From assembly GCA_023486985.1 (NCBI GenBank), contig JAMDEM010000110.1, positions 1-17,799 of the forward strand: DNA of 17,799 nucleotides. The letters run 5' to 3'. Shown here piece by piece: positions 7,014 through 14,995 of this stretch (the stretch's first letter is position 1; each line of letters opens with the position of its first letter). Below the pieces are notes generated by a model that saw only the letters and a list, made by a program, of their open reading frames with translations, was not told the DNA's origin and made no database searches. This stretch comes from Bacillota bacterium. Lineage in GTDB: Bacteria > Vulcanimicrobiota > JAMDEM01. Made by a program: the position numbers and the translations under genes.

Positions 7014-8393
7014 GTGAGTATAAAAAAGGCAAACGCTTCAGAAGGCATACTTGCCCGTATTGGAATGAGAATCGCGGACTGGTGTGAAAAATGGTTCCCT
7101 GATGCTTTTGTATTTGCAATGTTTGCAGTTGCACTGGTTTTTATTGCCGGAATTTTGCTTGGAGAAAATCCTTCTAAAATGGCTGTCGCATTCGGCAGCG
7201 GCTTCTGGAACCTTGTTCCTTTTACAATGCAGATGGTTCTCATTATTATAAGCGGTTACTGCGTTGCAAGTTCTCCTCCTGTTTACCGTATTATATGCTG
7301 GCTCGCCCGTATCCCTAAAACTCCAAGAGGCGCGGTTGCTTTTGTTGCAGCCTTCTCCATGCTTACATCTCTTATCAGCTGGGGCTTCAGCCTTATATTC
7401 AGCGGCCTCCTGGTACGAGAAATTACAAACAACATTAAAAAGGTGGACTACCGCGCCATAGGCGCCGCAGCTTATCTCGGGCTTGGAAGCATATGGGCTC
7501 TTGGATTATCTTCCTCCGCCGCTCTTATTATGGCAACAAAAGACGCCCTGCCTGAAAAGCTTGTGGAAATTACCGGAGTAATCCCTTTAAAAGAAACTAT
7601 ATTTCTCCGGCAAAGCCTCCTTATAGCTTTAATACTTATATTAATATCCATTGCGATAGCATATTTTTCCGCCCCGCCGCCTGAAAAAGCAAAAACAGCC
7701 GAAGACTTTAATATTGAATACAAGCCGCTTACGGTTAAAATTGAACCGCGCCAAAAGCCGGGAGAGTGGATTGAATACAGTCCTTTGCTTACCATCATTA
7801 TTGTGCTTATAGGCGCTGTTTATGTTATCCACGAATTTGCAGATAAGGGAGGAGCGGCAGCTCTTAATCTGAATACTTACAACTTTATATTTCTTATGCT
7901 CGGGCTTCTTTTGCACTGGAGGCCCCGTTCTTTTCTTAAAGCTGTCTCTTCTTCCGTGCCTGCCACTGCCGGAGTGCTTATCCAGTTTCCTTTTTATGCA
8001 GGCATATTCGGAATTATAACATCCACGGCAATATCCGGCACTCTTGCAAAACTTTTTGTGGAAATCTCCACAAAACATACTTATCCCCTGCTTGTGGGGA
8101 TATATTCAGCCATATTGGGGCTTTTTGTTCCATCCGGCGGAGGGAAATGGGTGATTGAGGCTCCTTATATAATGGGTGCGGCTAAATCTTTAAACATACA
8201 TTCCGGGTGGGTTGTTCAAATATACAATGCGGCTGAAGCTCTGCCGAATCTTATAAATCCTTTCTGGATGCTGCCCCTTATGGGCATTCTTAATGTAAGA
8301 GCCAGGGAGCTTGCAGGATACTCGGTATTGCAGATGTTCATCCATGTCCCTGTTGTTCTTTTTCTTTGCTGGATTTTTTCATACACGCTTTAA
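7014..8393 (+). CDS. atoE: Short-chain fatty acid transporter, AtoE family
   Basis: This 459-residue, strongly hydrophobic protein has about 12 predicted membrane segments. It matches the AtoE/short-chain fatty acid transporter family along its length: the start RIADWCEKWFPDAFVFAMF, the segment GFWNLVPFTMQMVLIIISGY, the conserved FVPSGGGKWVIEAPY near residue 370, and NPFWMLPLMGIL near the C-terminus. It would move acetoacetate, butyrate or similar short acids across the inner membrane. It starts at GTG 7014, with AAGGG five bases upstream. The length is typical of the family. It is preceded by a terminator and a large hairpin, so it is probably transcribed on its own. Its stop lies only seven bases from the convergent oxidoreductase stop. 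No CoA-transferase or thiolase gene is visible beside it. Confidence 0.92.
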   Translation: MSIKKANASEGILARIGMRIADWCEKWFPDAFVFAMFAVALVFIAGILLGENPSKMAVAFGSGFWNLVPFTMQMVLIIISGYCVASSPPVYRIICWLARIPKTPRGAVAFVAAFSMLTSLISWGFSLIFSGLLVREITNNIKKVDYRAIGAAAYLGLGSIWALGLSSSAALIMATKDALPEKLVEITGVIPLKETIFLRQSLLIALILILISIAIAYFSAPPPEKAKTAEDFNIEYKPLTVKIEPRQKPGEWIEYSPLLTIIIVLIGAVYVIHEFADKGGAAALNLNTYNFIFLMLGLLLHWRPRSFLKAVSSSVPATAGVLIQFPFYAGIFGIITSTAISGTLAKLFVEISTKHTYPLLVGIYSAILGLFVPSGGGKWVIEAPYIMGAAKSLNIHSGWVVQIYNAAEALPNLINPFWMLPLMGILNVRARELAGYSVLQMFIHVPVVLFLCWIFSYTL

Positions 8394-8400
8394 TATGTTC

Positions 8401-9768
8401 CTAAATAATCGCGCCCTGTGAGCGAAGTTCTGCCTGCAGTTTCTTTATATCTATCTCCGGGCAGGGGAGGCCGGCTCCGGCGGCAAGAGCGGCGGCGGTG
8501 CCGGCTGCCTGGCCCATTGCCATGGCGGTAGCCTGTACCCGGGCTGAGGAATGAGCTTCAAATTCAGCAGAAAAGCAGCGGCCCGCTGCAATAAGGTTTT
8601 CTATCTTTTGAGGAAGAAGACTGCGGTATGGTATATCATAAGCGCCGCCAGATGCAACATCTCTTGAGATTATGCCTTTGCCCACAGGCTTATGTATGTC
8701 AATGGCAAATGCGCCCTTTGCAATGCAGTCAGGAAAGTTTCTTCCCTGCACTATGTCATCTGCCGTTAAAATGTATCTCCCGATAATTCTGCGGGATTCC
8801 CTTACTCCTATCTCGGGAGCGGAAGCAGCAAGACGGCAGTTCTCAAAGCCGGGAATCTTTCTCTTTAATAACTCATAAATCATCCACATCTGCTTTCTGC
8901 CTTCGTTCCCGGCTTCAGCCATCTGTGCCGGGTCAAGAGAGTCAAATCCGGAGACCCTGACTGTGTTTACCAAAATTTCACCTTCGTTTAAAGTCGAGAA
9001 AAAAAGAAGCCTGTCTCTTGGGATGGGAAGATTGCCTTCCTTCCAGAGAGAAAAAAAACCTGAAACACCGATAATTTCCTGCTTTTCAATTTCGTCAAAT
9101 AAAGTTTCGTGGTGAAATTCCTGGGGATTTTCCTTAATATACGCTCTAACCTTGCTTATATCCACATTTCCAACTTTGAAGATAAGAGTCATAGGCTGGT
9201 TAAGATTGTCCGATTCTCTCCCTTTCTGGGTTGGGGCGCCGGCTCTACAGGCAACATCGGCATCGCCGCTTGCGTCAATGAAGTCCTTTCCCCTTACAGC
9301 AAATCTCCCTTTTTTGGTTTCAACAAAAATTGCTTTTATAAAATTATTTTCAACCATTGTACCGGCAAACCATGTGTGGGTAAGAAATTTTACGCCTGAA
9401 TCTTTCAGCATTTCTGCAAAGACATCTTTTAATATTTCGGAATCAACCGGTGTCAATGAATAAGCAACCCCGACAGTATCGCGGAAGTGTCCCTTTGCCC
9501 CGCCTTTTGTCTTCAGGCGGTCGATTACTTCATCAGCAAGTCCTGCGACAATTTTTTCTCCCCGCTTGTTGTGGAAAGTAACGATTGGTCCCACCATGGC
9601 GGCAGTTGCCGTGCCGCCGGCAAATCCGTATCTTTCAATAAGGATTGTGGATGCGCCGGCTCTTGCAGAAGCCACGGCTGCGCAGGCACCGGCAACGCCG
9701 GCACCGCAGACAACAACATCAGCTTCAGCCATAATTTCAGTTTTTCTTTGGGGTTCGATTATTTCCAT
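8401..9768 (-). CDS. FAD-dependent oxidoreductase (FAD_oxidored type)
   Basis: A flavoenzyme of 455 residues. The N-terminal Rossmann motif VVVCGAGVAGACAAVASARA (GxGxxG at residues 22-27) is followed by the acidic strand end ILIERYGFAGG, which binds the ADP part of FAD. The C-terminal LIAAGRCFSAEFEAHSSARV and MAMGQAAGTAAALA are the second FAD contact and closing helix typical of the FAD_oxidored family. FIDASGDADVACRAGA is the usual mid-protein FAD motif. There is no signal peptide, so it is cytoplasmic. The substrate cannot be read from sequence. It starts one base after the nucleotidyltransferase stop, so the two are probably co-transcribed, but no functional link is obvious. It has no clear Shine-Dalgarno site, which fits coupling to the upstream gene. 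Confidence 0.88.
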   Translation of the reverse strand: MEIIEPQRKTEIMAEADVVVCGAGVAGACAAVASARAGASTILIERYGFAGGTATAAMVGPIVTFHNKRGEKIVAGLADEVIDRLKTKGGAKGHFRDTVGVAYSLTPVDSEILKDVFAEMLKDSGVKFLTHTWFAGTMVENNFIKAIFVETKKGRFAVRGKDFIDASGDADVACRAGAPTQKGRESDNLNQPMTLIFKVGNVDISKVRAYIKENPQEFHHETLFDEIEKQEIIGVSGFFSLWKEGNLPIPRDRLLFFSTLNEGEILVNTVRVSGFDSLDPAQMAEAGNEGRKQMWMIYELLKRKIPGFENCRLAASAPEIGVRESRRIIGRYILTADDIVQGRNFPDCIAKGAFAIDIHKPVGKGIISRDVASGGAYDIPYRSLLPQKIENLIAAGRCFSAEFEAHSSARVQATAMAMGQAAGTAAALAAGAGLPCPEIDIKKLQAELRSQGAII

Positions 9769-9769
9769 A

Positions 9770-10330
9770 TTACTGCGGCAAACCTTTTAGAACTTCTTCA
9801 AAAATTTCGATGAACTTTTCCGGTTCGTCTGTCTCGCCAAACTTTATGAGCCAGTTCCTTAAATAAGCTTGATCGTAATCAGGGTTTTTTATTAAAATTG
9901 ACCTTGCATCTTCCAGGTCTCTGGCTCTGCCGGCAAATATTTTGTGGATAATAACATCTTCAACCGAAGCAAACTTTACCGCCCTACCGCCTATAAATAC
10001 ATCTTTTGCTCTTGAAATAGCCAGGTTTTCATAAGGCGTGAAAGAAAATATAAAATCAGCCCTTATTCCCGTGGCTTCATCTTTTGCAGGCAAAACAAAT
10101 GTCCTTTTGACAAATTCTTCAAAGTCTTCAGGGATTATTCTTAGATTTGCATCCTTTAAGGCGTTGACCAATATGGAGGCTTTGTCTATGTTAATTCCAA
10201 GAGTTATATCTATATCTTTTGTAAGTCTTGGATTTCCGTAAAACAGGACTGCCTGGCCGCCTATAATCATATAGGGAATGCCATGCTTCTCAAGAGCCGC
10301 AGTAATTAAAGTTATAAGTTTTTCGAACAT
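9770..10330 (-). CDS. Nucleotidyltransferase-fold protein (AbiEii/MNT-like)
   Basis: A 186-residue protein with the polymerase-beta nucleotidyltransferase signature: GGQAVLFYGNPRLTKDIDI gives the GG and D39-x-D41 metal ligands, and D92 in GIRADFIF is a plausible third carboxylate. SVEDVIIHKIFAGRARDLEDA is the conserved helix of the AbiEii/DUF-type toxin-like branch. Members often act as toxins of toxin-antitoxin pairs or transfer nucleotides to proteins or tRNA. Its start overlaps the end of the small upstream gene by 19 bases, the tight spacing expected of a two-gene module. The active residues are intact. The substrate is unknown, and calling it a toxin is inference from family and layout. 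Confidence 0.8.
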   Translation of the reverse strand: MFEKLITLITAALEKHGIPYMIIGGQAVLFYGNPRLTKDIDITLGINIDKASILVNALKDANLRIIPEDFEEFVKRTFVLPAKDEATGIRADFIFSFTPYENLAISRAKDVFIGGRAVKFASVEDVIIHKIFAGRARDLEDARSILIKNPDYDQAYLRNWLIKFGETDEPEKFIEIFEEVLKGLPQ

Positions 10331-10521
10331 GAATTAAGTATCCTTGCAAGATTTATATCTGCTTCAATGCCTTCCATGTCATTCTTTAAGGGAAGAACTC
10401 CGAGATTAACCCCCTCCTGCCACAGAGCTTCAAATATATTCAGGGCGTCCGGATAGGAAAGTTTCTCTTTTTTTAATTCCCCGTCCTCAAATTCAGACAT
10501 TAGCTTTTTATCTTTAATCAT
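10312..10521 (-). CDS. Small partner protein of the nucleotidyltransferase
   Basis: It is 69 residues long. After a charged N-terminus (DGELKKEKL) comes SYPDALNIFEALWQEGVNLG, LPLKNDMEGIEADINLARIL. Small proteins of this general form commonly precede nucleotidyltransferase genes of this branch, so it may be a cognate antitoxin or regulator. It overlaps the next gene by 19 bases. The start is uncertain: ATG 10521 has no good Shine-Dalgarno, and an internal ATG eight codons in is possible. It lacks a recognisable DNA-binding motif. Confidence 0.65.
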   Translation of the reverse strand: MIKDKKLMSEFEDGELKKEKLSYPDALNIFEALWQEGVNLGVLPLKNDMEGIEADINLARILNSCSKNL

Positions 10522-10579
10522 ACTTTAGTTTTTTCAAGCTTTGTTAACGATTTCCTGCATTTTTTTTAGCAACTTTTTG

Positions 10580-10609
10580 TTGACCGCCTGACTTGATAAA
10601 TGCTATGAT
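10580..10609 (+). promoter_or_regulatory. Sigma70-like promoter for a leaderless mRNA
   Basis: TTGACC (10580-10585), an 18-bp spacer and TATGAT (10604-10609) form a strong -35/-10 pair. Transcription would begin at about 10616, three bases before the ATG at 10619, and no Shine-Dalgarno is present. Confidence 0.6.
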
Positions 10610-10618
10610 TATTCTGCC

Positions 10619-11740
10619 ATGGATCAGATATTCTTCAATATAAATCCCACTTTAAAGCAGCTGGTGGACAACGCCCAGAAAAGCAATAATTTGCTTCAAA
10701 AAGAACAGGAAAAAGAAGTAAAAAGAGAAAAAACCAAAATTACTTCCTCCGTTGATACTACTGATATAAACACCGATATCGCAACCCTGGGCAATGATAT
10801 GCTGGGTTCAATGGATCCTGATACTTCAAAGAGAAGAAAACCCCAGCAAAAATTTAAAGAAAGAAAAACTAATCAGCTTTCCGGAGAGAAATCTGAAAGT
10901 CCGCCTGAAAGCCAACCCGATATTGTAAAAGCAGAATCCCGTAACGTGGAAAATCTTGAAAAGCTTGAGGTGGAAGAAAAAAAAACACCGGGAAAAGAGC
11001 CCCCGGAACCCAAATCCCTTCCTGAGACAAGTTTACTTTCAAACTTTGATGATTTCATAATTGCCGACCTTTCAAAACCAACTGAAGAAGCGTCAGAAAA
11101 TTTTGATGATGAAAAACTTTCAGTTGAAAACACCGGAGAGGAAAAGCACGCCAAAAAAATTGAAGAAATTCTTAATGAAATTATAATATCCCATGAGGAG
11201 CCGGTAATTCTTAAAAAACTTAAAAAAATGCTTTCAAAATTCGGGCTATGGGCGCTTTCCATATGCAGAAACTCGGAAATAAAAGTTATTCTTGTGCCCA
11301 CAGGAATGAAGCTGTCAAAGCTTGCTTCCAGAAAACTTGCTAATTATGACGATATCAGGATGGGGTATATTCCTTCAAGAAAATTATGTATCCTGGGAGA
11401 TGAGACCGTATCACAGGATTTTGAAAATTTTTCGGTTCCCGTCCTTTACTTTGCCCATGCCCTTGACCACGCACTGGGAGAAGATACTTTTGCGTCCCTG
11501 AAGTCTGCGGCAATCAAGAGCAACTTCCAGGCATGTAAAAACCAGGAGCCGTGCCATCAGTTCACAAACTATTACAGCTCAATTTCTCCTGTTCATTACT
11601 TTGCCTGCGCCCTGGAATCATACCTGCAAAGTGAGGTATCAGGCGGGAGAACATGCACACGGGAAGAACTTTATGACCTGGACAGAAGCATGTTTATGTA
11701 TGTGGAATATCTAATGAACAAACAGGTAAAACAAATATGA
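10619..11740 (+). CDS. Disordered protein with a degenerate metallopeptidase-like C-terminal domain
   Basis: The 373 residues fall into two parts. Residues 1 to about 180 are highly charged and low-complexity (Lys, Glu, Ser, Pro), probably disordered. Residues about 180-373 look folded. There, AHALDHALGED (His280, His284) has the layout of HExxH zinc proteases of the anthrax lethal-factor/Pro-Pro-endopeptidase type, but Ala replaces the catalytic Glu. SPVHYFACALESYLQ (Glu333) resembles their downstream P-E-E-F-x-A-E helix. If the comparison holds, this is an inactive pseudo-peptidase. The gene has its own promoter with no leader, and its stop overlaps the next ATG as ATGA, so the two are coupled. 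There is no signal peptide. The family assignment is tentative. Confidence 0.7.
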   Translation: MDQIFFNINPTLKQLVDNAQKSNNLLQKEQEKEVKREKTKITSSVDTTDINTDIATLGNDMLGSMDPDTSKRRKPQQKFKERKTNQLSGEKSESPPESQPDIVKAESRNVENLEKLEVEEKKTPGKEPPEPKSLPETSLLSNFDDFIIADLSKPTEEASENFDDEKLSVENTGEEKHAKKIEEILNEIIISHEEPVILKKLKKMLSKFGLWALSICRNSEIKVILVPTGMKLSKLASRKLANYDDIRMGYIPSRKLCILGDETVSQDFENFSVPVLYFAHALDHALGEDTFASLKSAAIKSNFQACKNQEPCHQFTNYYSSISPVHYFACALESYLQSEVSGGRTCTREELYDLDRSMFMYVEYLMNKQVKQI

Positions 11741-12036
11741 GAATTGCAATTTTTCCTTTAAAAAAAACTCCGGCAGGAAAAGTTCCCGGCGAACTTCAGA
11801 CAGCGCTGGTAGAGCTTGCCGGGGAAGAAACTGTCTATCACTGCTACAGCGAAGCTTTGAAAGCAAGGCTTGAAAAAATATTCTCAGAACCTCTTAATAT
11901 CATTGTTCCTTTAAAAAATGACCTCTCGGTTCTAAGCCACGCCAGAGTTGAGATTCAGCCTTCCACTAAAGAATTCTTCGAGCAGATTGTCTTTTTTCTG
12001 GGGAAACACGGTCTTTACGGGAAGATTGTGGAATAG
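11737..12036 (+). CDS. Small conserved-looking protein of unknown function
   Basis: The 99-residue protein begins MRIAIFPLKKTPAGKVP and ends in a helix, EFFEQIVFFLGKHGLYGKIV. It looks like a compact alpha/beta fold and has no motif I recognise. The ATGA overlap with the preceding gene shows the two are translated together, so it probably works with the metallopeptidase-like protein. It is followed by repeats rather than a clear terminator. Confidence 0.65.
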   Translation: MRIAIFPLKKTPAGKVPGELQTALVELAGEETVYHCYSEALKARLEKIFSEPLNIIVPLKNDLSVLSHARVEIQPSTKEFFEQIVFFLGKHGLYGKIVE

Positions 12037-12081
12037 AATTCCCCCTTGCCCGTTCGGGGAACAGGCGCTACAGTGACAATT

Positions 12082-12130
12082 ATGACCTGACCCCAGATAT
12101 TACATTTGTTATATTTCAAGACCTGACCCC
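12082..12130. repeat. ~50-bp element bounded by GACCTGACCCC
   Basis: The element has ATGACCTGACCCC at one end and CAAGACCTGACCCC at the other, in direct orientation. The middle TACATTTGTTATATTTC is nearly the same as in the copy at 15803-15852. Together with 12037-12081 it fills the gap between two convergent transcription units. Similar ends are, as I recall, often seen near REP-associated tyrosine transposases; no transposase gene is present here. Confidence 0.75.
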
Positions 12131-12496
12131 GATACTCACTCTAATGCAAAATCAATTTCTAATTCGATTTCAAAAAGTCTGCGCCATGGGAGGCATACAG
12201 TTAAATGAAGCTCTTTGCCAATTGTAACTTCAAGATTTTCTTTGCCGTTATTGATTATTTTTTTTCTGCCGGAAAAATGCTTTTTAAAAAATTTATCTGC
12301 CACGGGCAGAATTTTCTTTGAAAGAACTGATTCTGCCATTGAAAGATATTCTTTTAAATTGGAAGGTTCGCCCCCGCGGCTTTTAACTTCAAATGCAATC
12401 TCCTGCCTTATTTTACTCTGGTAGAGCCAGTCATCAATGAATCTCATCAATAAAAACTTAAGATGGGCTTTTTCTGATTCGATTGTGTTGACAAGA

Positions 12497-12695
12497 GATT
12501 GATCCCCAGCCCTTTCAGGCGGGTACCCGGCTGTGCTCCTCGCAACGACCTTTGATTCACCCTCACCCTTGCCCTCTCCCATAGGGAGAGGGGATTGTTT
12601 TTTCTCCTCTTCCCGGAGGTGCGAGGAAATTTTATTTTTTCCCTCCCCGGAAGGGAGAGGAGAGATTGCTTCGTCGCTTTTCTCATCGCAATGAC
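12497..12695. repeat. Cluster of family A and C palindromic repeats inside DUF4127
   Basis: In order there are a family C-like copy (12497-12550), a family A copy (12558-12593), an A-like hairpin (12604-12628), a short A arm pair (12641-12660) and a full family C copy (12664-12695, GATTGCTTCGTCG to CGCAATGAC). Together they encode about 65 extra residues in frame within an otherwise conserved domain. Confidence 0.75.
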
Positions 12696-12928
12696 TATTA
12701 CAAGTCCGCAATGACGCTGAGTGCCATCTTATAATCCCGTGAGATATGGCGGTGCCGATGGAATTTCCGGCGGTATTCCAGGCGGCAAAGGATGAAAGTT
12801 TCGTTATATCAACGTTTTTAAGCAAAATTTGAACAAACTCATTATCAGCACCGTTTGCGTATGCAACATCTGCAATTGCAGCAGATTTTCCGGATGTAAG
12901 GGCTTCGTTTATTTTGTTTATGAAATGC

Positions 12929-13061
12929 GGGATTGCTTTGCCACTCTCCCGCTCGAGATGCCCCCTCACCCTATCCCTCTCCCCGGCGGGGAGAGGGGAA
13001 TCTTGTTGAATCTCACCAGAAAGAAAAAAGGACAGGGCTGCTTTGCTTTGCTCGCAATAAC
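12929..13061. repeat. Second cluster of in-frame repeats inside DUF4127
   Basis: A family C half (12929-12957), a family A palindrome (12961-13000, arms around CCCCGGCGGGG) and a family C-like copy (13037-13061, GCTGCTTTGC to CGCAATAAC) are translated in frame with the flanking DUF4127 sequence. Confidence 0.7.
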
Positions 13062-13302
13062 TTTTTCCGACCTTTAAAGGAACTCCTAAATTCTGATGAG
13101 CTGCTTCTTTTTGTGTTTTTCCTGCGGGTGTATGGACAAAAAGCAAAATGTCCGCCTCTTCTTTGGATGCCGAAAGAACGGCACCTGCGGCATCAACCTG
13201 AGCCGATATAATTTCCTTTATGCTCCGGTCCTCATATGACGGGATAACATGTTGAGATTCTTCTTGTGAATAAATTGGGAATATTCTTGGGATGAGAGGG
13301 TG

Positions 13303-13341
13303 ATTAACTCCCCCTCCCCCCCCCCTTTAGCAAAGAGGGGG
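13303..13341. repeat. Family B repeat at the DUF4127 break
   Basis: This copy has a run of ten C (13316-13325) where others have CCCCCATC, then TTTAGCAAAGAGGGGG. Its TTA supplies the TAA stop (13327-13329) that ends the N-terminal part. Confidence 0.75.
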
Positions 13342-14118
13342 CCCAGAGAGGTGCAGGGAGTTTTGTTGAAGGCGGGACAGGAGAAGCTTTGAAAGGCTTA
13401 TCATAGCCATCTCATCTGTGCCGGGGTATATCTTTACACTCTTTTCAACTCCCTGAAGCTCAATCAGGGATTCCAGTATCCCTTTCTCGGTGATATTAAA
13501 TCCGCAAGTCTTTGAATCATCAATTCCCAGAAGCAAAAAATCCATACATCCGTCCTTTACCCAGTAAATCATGCGTTTGTTTATAAGGTGGTTTCTTTCC
13601 CTGGATTCAAAATATAAATTAAGATAATCAGTTGGAATCTGACGTTTGAGGCTGTCAAATTTATTCCTCTTTTTTGTATCCTCGCTGTTTCTCAAAGACT
13701 CTTTCAAAACAGAGTATTCAACAATTTTTTTTGCAAGTTTTACTTCTTCAGAATTCGAAGCGGTGGGAGCGACTCTCATTATGGAATTAAAAGCATAAAC
13801 CGGTATTCTATTCCGGGCTTTTGAAAGCTCAAAAATAAATTTAAGCCTTTCCATCGCCTCTTCGGCTGATGCGGAAAAAATTCTTGATGCAACAAGCCCG
13901 CCATAGGCAAGCATATCAACTGAAAAAAGAAGTTCCGCTGACTCAGGAATTCTCTCTTTCAGCCAGCTTAAAAGAAATTCGGGTTCGCCGGGCTTTAAAA
14001 AAGAACCCAGCGACGCACGGGGCGGCGTAAGGATATCCAGTCCCGCAATTTCGCCCAGAATAACGGGAAACTGGAGACAGCAGGGTCTATCGTCAATAGG
14101 AATAAAGGCTACGGGCAT
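13327..14118 (-). CDS. DUF4127 family protein, N-terminal part (truncated by a repeat)
   Basis: The 263-residue frame starts with VAFIPIDDRPCCLQFPV, the family's N-terminal signature, and includes SVDMLAYGGLVASR, FNSIMRVAPTAS, LLLGIDDSKTCGFN and KIYPGTDEMAMISLSKLLL. Full DUF4127 proteins are about 500 residues. This one stops inside a family B repeat, and its last ~10 residues (SLHLSGPPLC) look non-native. The remainder is in the next frame at 12136-13326. The ATG shares one base with the stop of the arrestin-like gene (TAATG), so translation is coupled. The biochemical role of the family is not established. With the TIM-barrel and arrestin-like genes it forms a three-gene unit. Confidence 0.8.
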   Translation of the reverse strand: MPVAFIPIDDRPCCLQFPVILGEIAGLDILTPPRASLGSFLKPGEPEFLLSWLKERIPESAELLFSVDMLAYGGLVASRIFSASAEEAMERLKFIFELSKARNRIPVYAFNSIMRVAPTASNSEEVKLAKKIVEYSVLKESLRNSEDTKKRNKFDSLKRQIPTDYLNLYFESRERNHLINKRMIYWVKDGCMDFLLLGIDDSKTCGFNITEKGILESLIELQGVEKSVKIYPGTDEMAMISLSKLLLSRLQQNSLHLSGPPLC

Positions 14119-14972
14119 TAAAAACCTTTCCGCCTGACTTCTATTTTTGAGGAGACGGTTTTAAATTTATGGCTGGGAAATTCAACACGCAGTTCAAGAT
14201 ACCAGCTTACCTTAAAAGTGTTCCACTGATAAGAAAAAGGCGCCTGCCGTGGAATGGGAAAGGAAAATTTGCCGTAAGCGGCTTCAGCGGCGCTTTTAAC
14301 ATCAAGCTCAACCATCTGCCGGGTGTTCCATAGCTCTCTCTTGTGAATAATTTTCTCCTCAAGGCTTTCTTCAAGGGCTTTTAACGCCATGATTATCTTT
14401 GAAGGCTGTTCCGCTGAGGGGTATTCAATATCAATTATGCCTTCAACGCTGTCTGCGATGTAAAAGATATCTTTTTCCACGCTTATCCTGATCTTTAAAT
14501 TCTCTTCTTCCGTGCCGAAATCAATGGGCATGGGCTTTTTCTCTTCATAGCGGGGAAAGATAGTAATATGGGATTTACTGATAATATCAACCCCCATGGG
14601 AATCTCAGCCCGGGCAGTTAGAAAATAAAGACAGCTTGAATATCCGCTTGAAAATGAGGCAGGAGAATTCTCCGGAATTATAAATTCAAATGGAAATTCT
14701 TCGGCTGAAATTTCAATCTGTGATTCCGGAGGCTTGGGCTCCTTTAAAATTTTTTCATCTTTAATAAGAGGTGTGATAAGGGAGGTCTTTACAAGATAAG
14801 GGTTTAAAGATGTGCTTGCAGCGTCGGCGCCCAGAACTTCTTCGGCATGGAAAGTAAGGATGAGCTTACGCACCTTGATAGGAGATTCGGTTTGAAGGTT
14901 AACCTTCCCGGTAATTTTTTCTCCGGGGTAATAAACCTGACGTTCAAGCTCGATTTCAAGAAAAGATTTCAA
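14118..14972 (-). CDS. Arrestin-like fold protein
   Basis: The 284 residues read as two beta-sandwich halves. The start FLEIELERQVYYPGEKITGKVNL has the Y-x-P-G-E-x-I-x-G-x-V pattern of arrestin N-domains and of bacterial Spo0M-like proteins. FEFIIPENSPASFSSGYSSC followed by YFLTARAEIPMGVDI is the typical second-strand block. DIFYIADSVEGIIDIEYP starts the C-terminal half in the same way. Such proteins are usually scaffolds or regulators without enzyme activity. There is no signal peptide. The start is TTG, with GGAAGGGA six bases upstream. It begins 23 bases after the TIM-barrel gene and overlaps DUF4127 by one base, so it belongs to the same operon. Confidence 0.75.
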   Translation of the reverse strand: MKSFLEIELERQVYYPGEKITGKVNLQTESPIKVRKLILTFHAEEVLGADAASTSLNPYLVKTSLITPLIKDEKILKEPKPPESQIEISAEEFPFEFIIPENSPASFSSGYSSCLYFLTARAEIPMGVDIISKSHITIFPRYEEKKPMPIDFGTEEENLKIRISVEKDIFYIADSVEGIIDIEYPSAEQPSKIIMALKALEESLEEKIIHKRELWNTRQMVELDVKSAAEAAYGKFSFPIPRQAPFSYQWNTFKVSWYLELRVEFPSHKFKTVSSKIEVRRKGF

Positions 14973-14995
14973 TGCTTATCCCTTCCCCTCACCAC

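Larger units (their letters stand above)
12136..13326 (-). pseudogene. DUF4127 family protein, C-terminal part (frame-broken, repeat-invaded)
   Basis: This frame continues the DUF4127 protein begun at 14118 but lies one base out of register and has no native start. Upstream of 13146 it already reads IPSYEDRSIKEII and EEADILLFVHTPAGK, both typical family segments. Then come AAIADVAYANGADNEF, SSFAAWNTAGNSIGTAI and RFIDDWLYQSKIRQEI, the core of the family. Two blocks are foreign. One, at about 12929-13061, includes SPLPAGERDRVRG and SGKAIP. The other, at 12497-12695, includes SPLPSGEGK and SPLPMGEGKGEG. Both translate palindromic repeats and keep the frame open. A one-base deletion near 13337-13341 would rejoin it to the N-terminal part. 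Either the gene is a recent pseudogene or the window holds a homopolymer error. Confidence 0.75.

Noticed and set aside
7641..8078. Minus-strand 145-residue frame within atoE
   Set aside because: It is Cys/Arg/Lys-rich and the shadow of a well-supported transporter gene.
9770..10521. Defence island
   Set aside because: Only one toxin-like nucleotidyltransferase pair and one dead mazEF are present; no restriction, CRISPR, retron or nuclease gene is nearby.
13327..13329. Programmed +1 frameshift joining the DUF4127 halves
   Set aside because: CTT TGC TAA lacks the upstream Shine-Dalgarno-like stimulator and TGA context known from prfB, and the site lies in an inserted repeat; breakage or an indel error is likelier.
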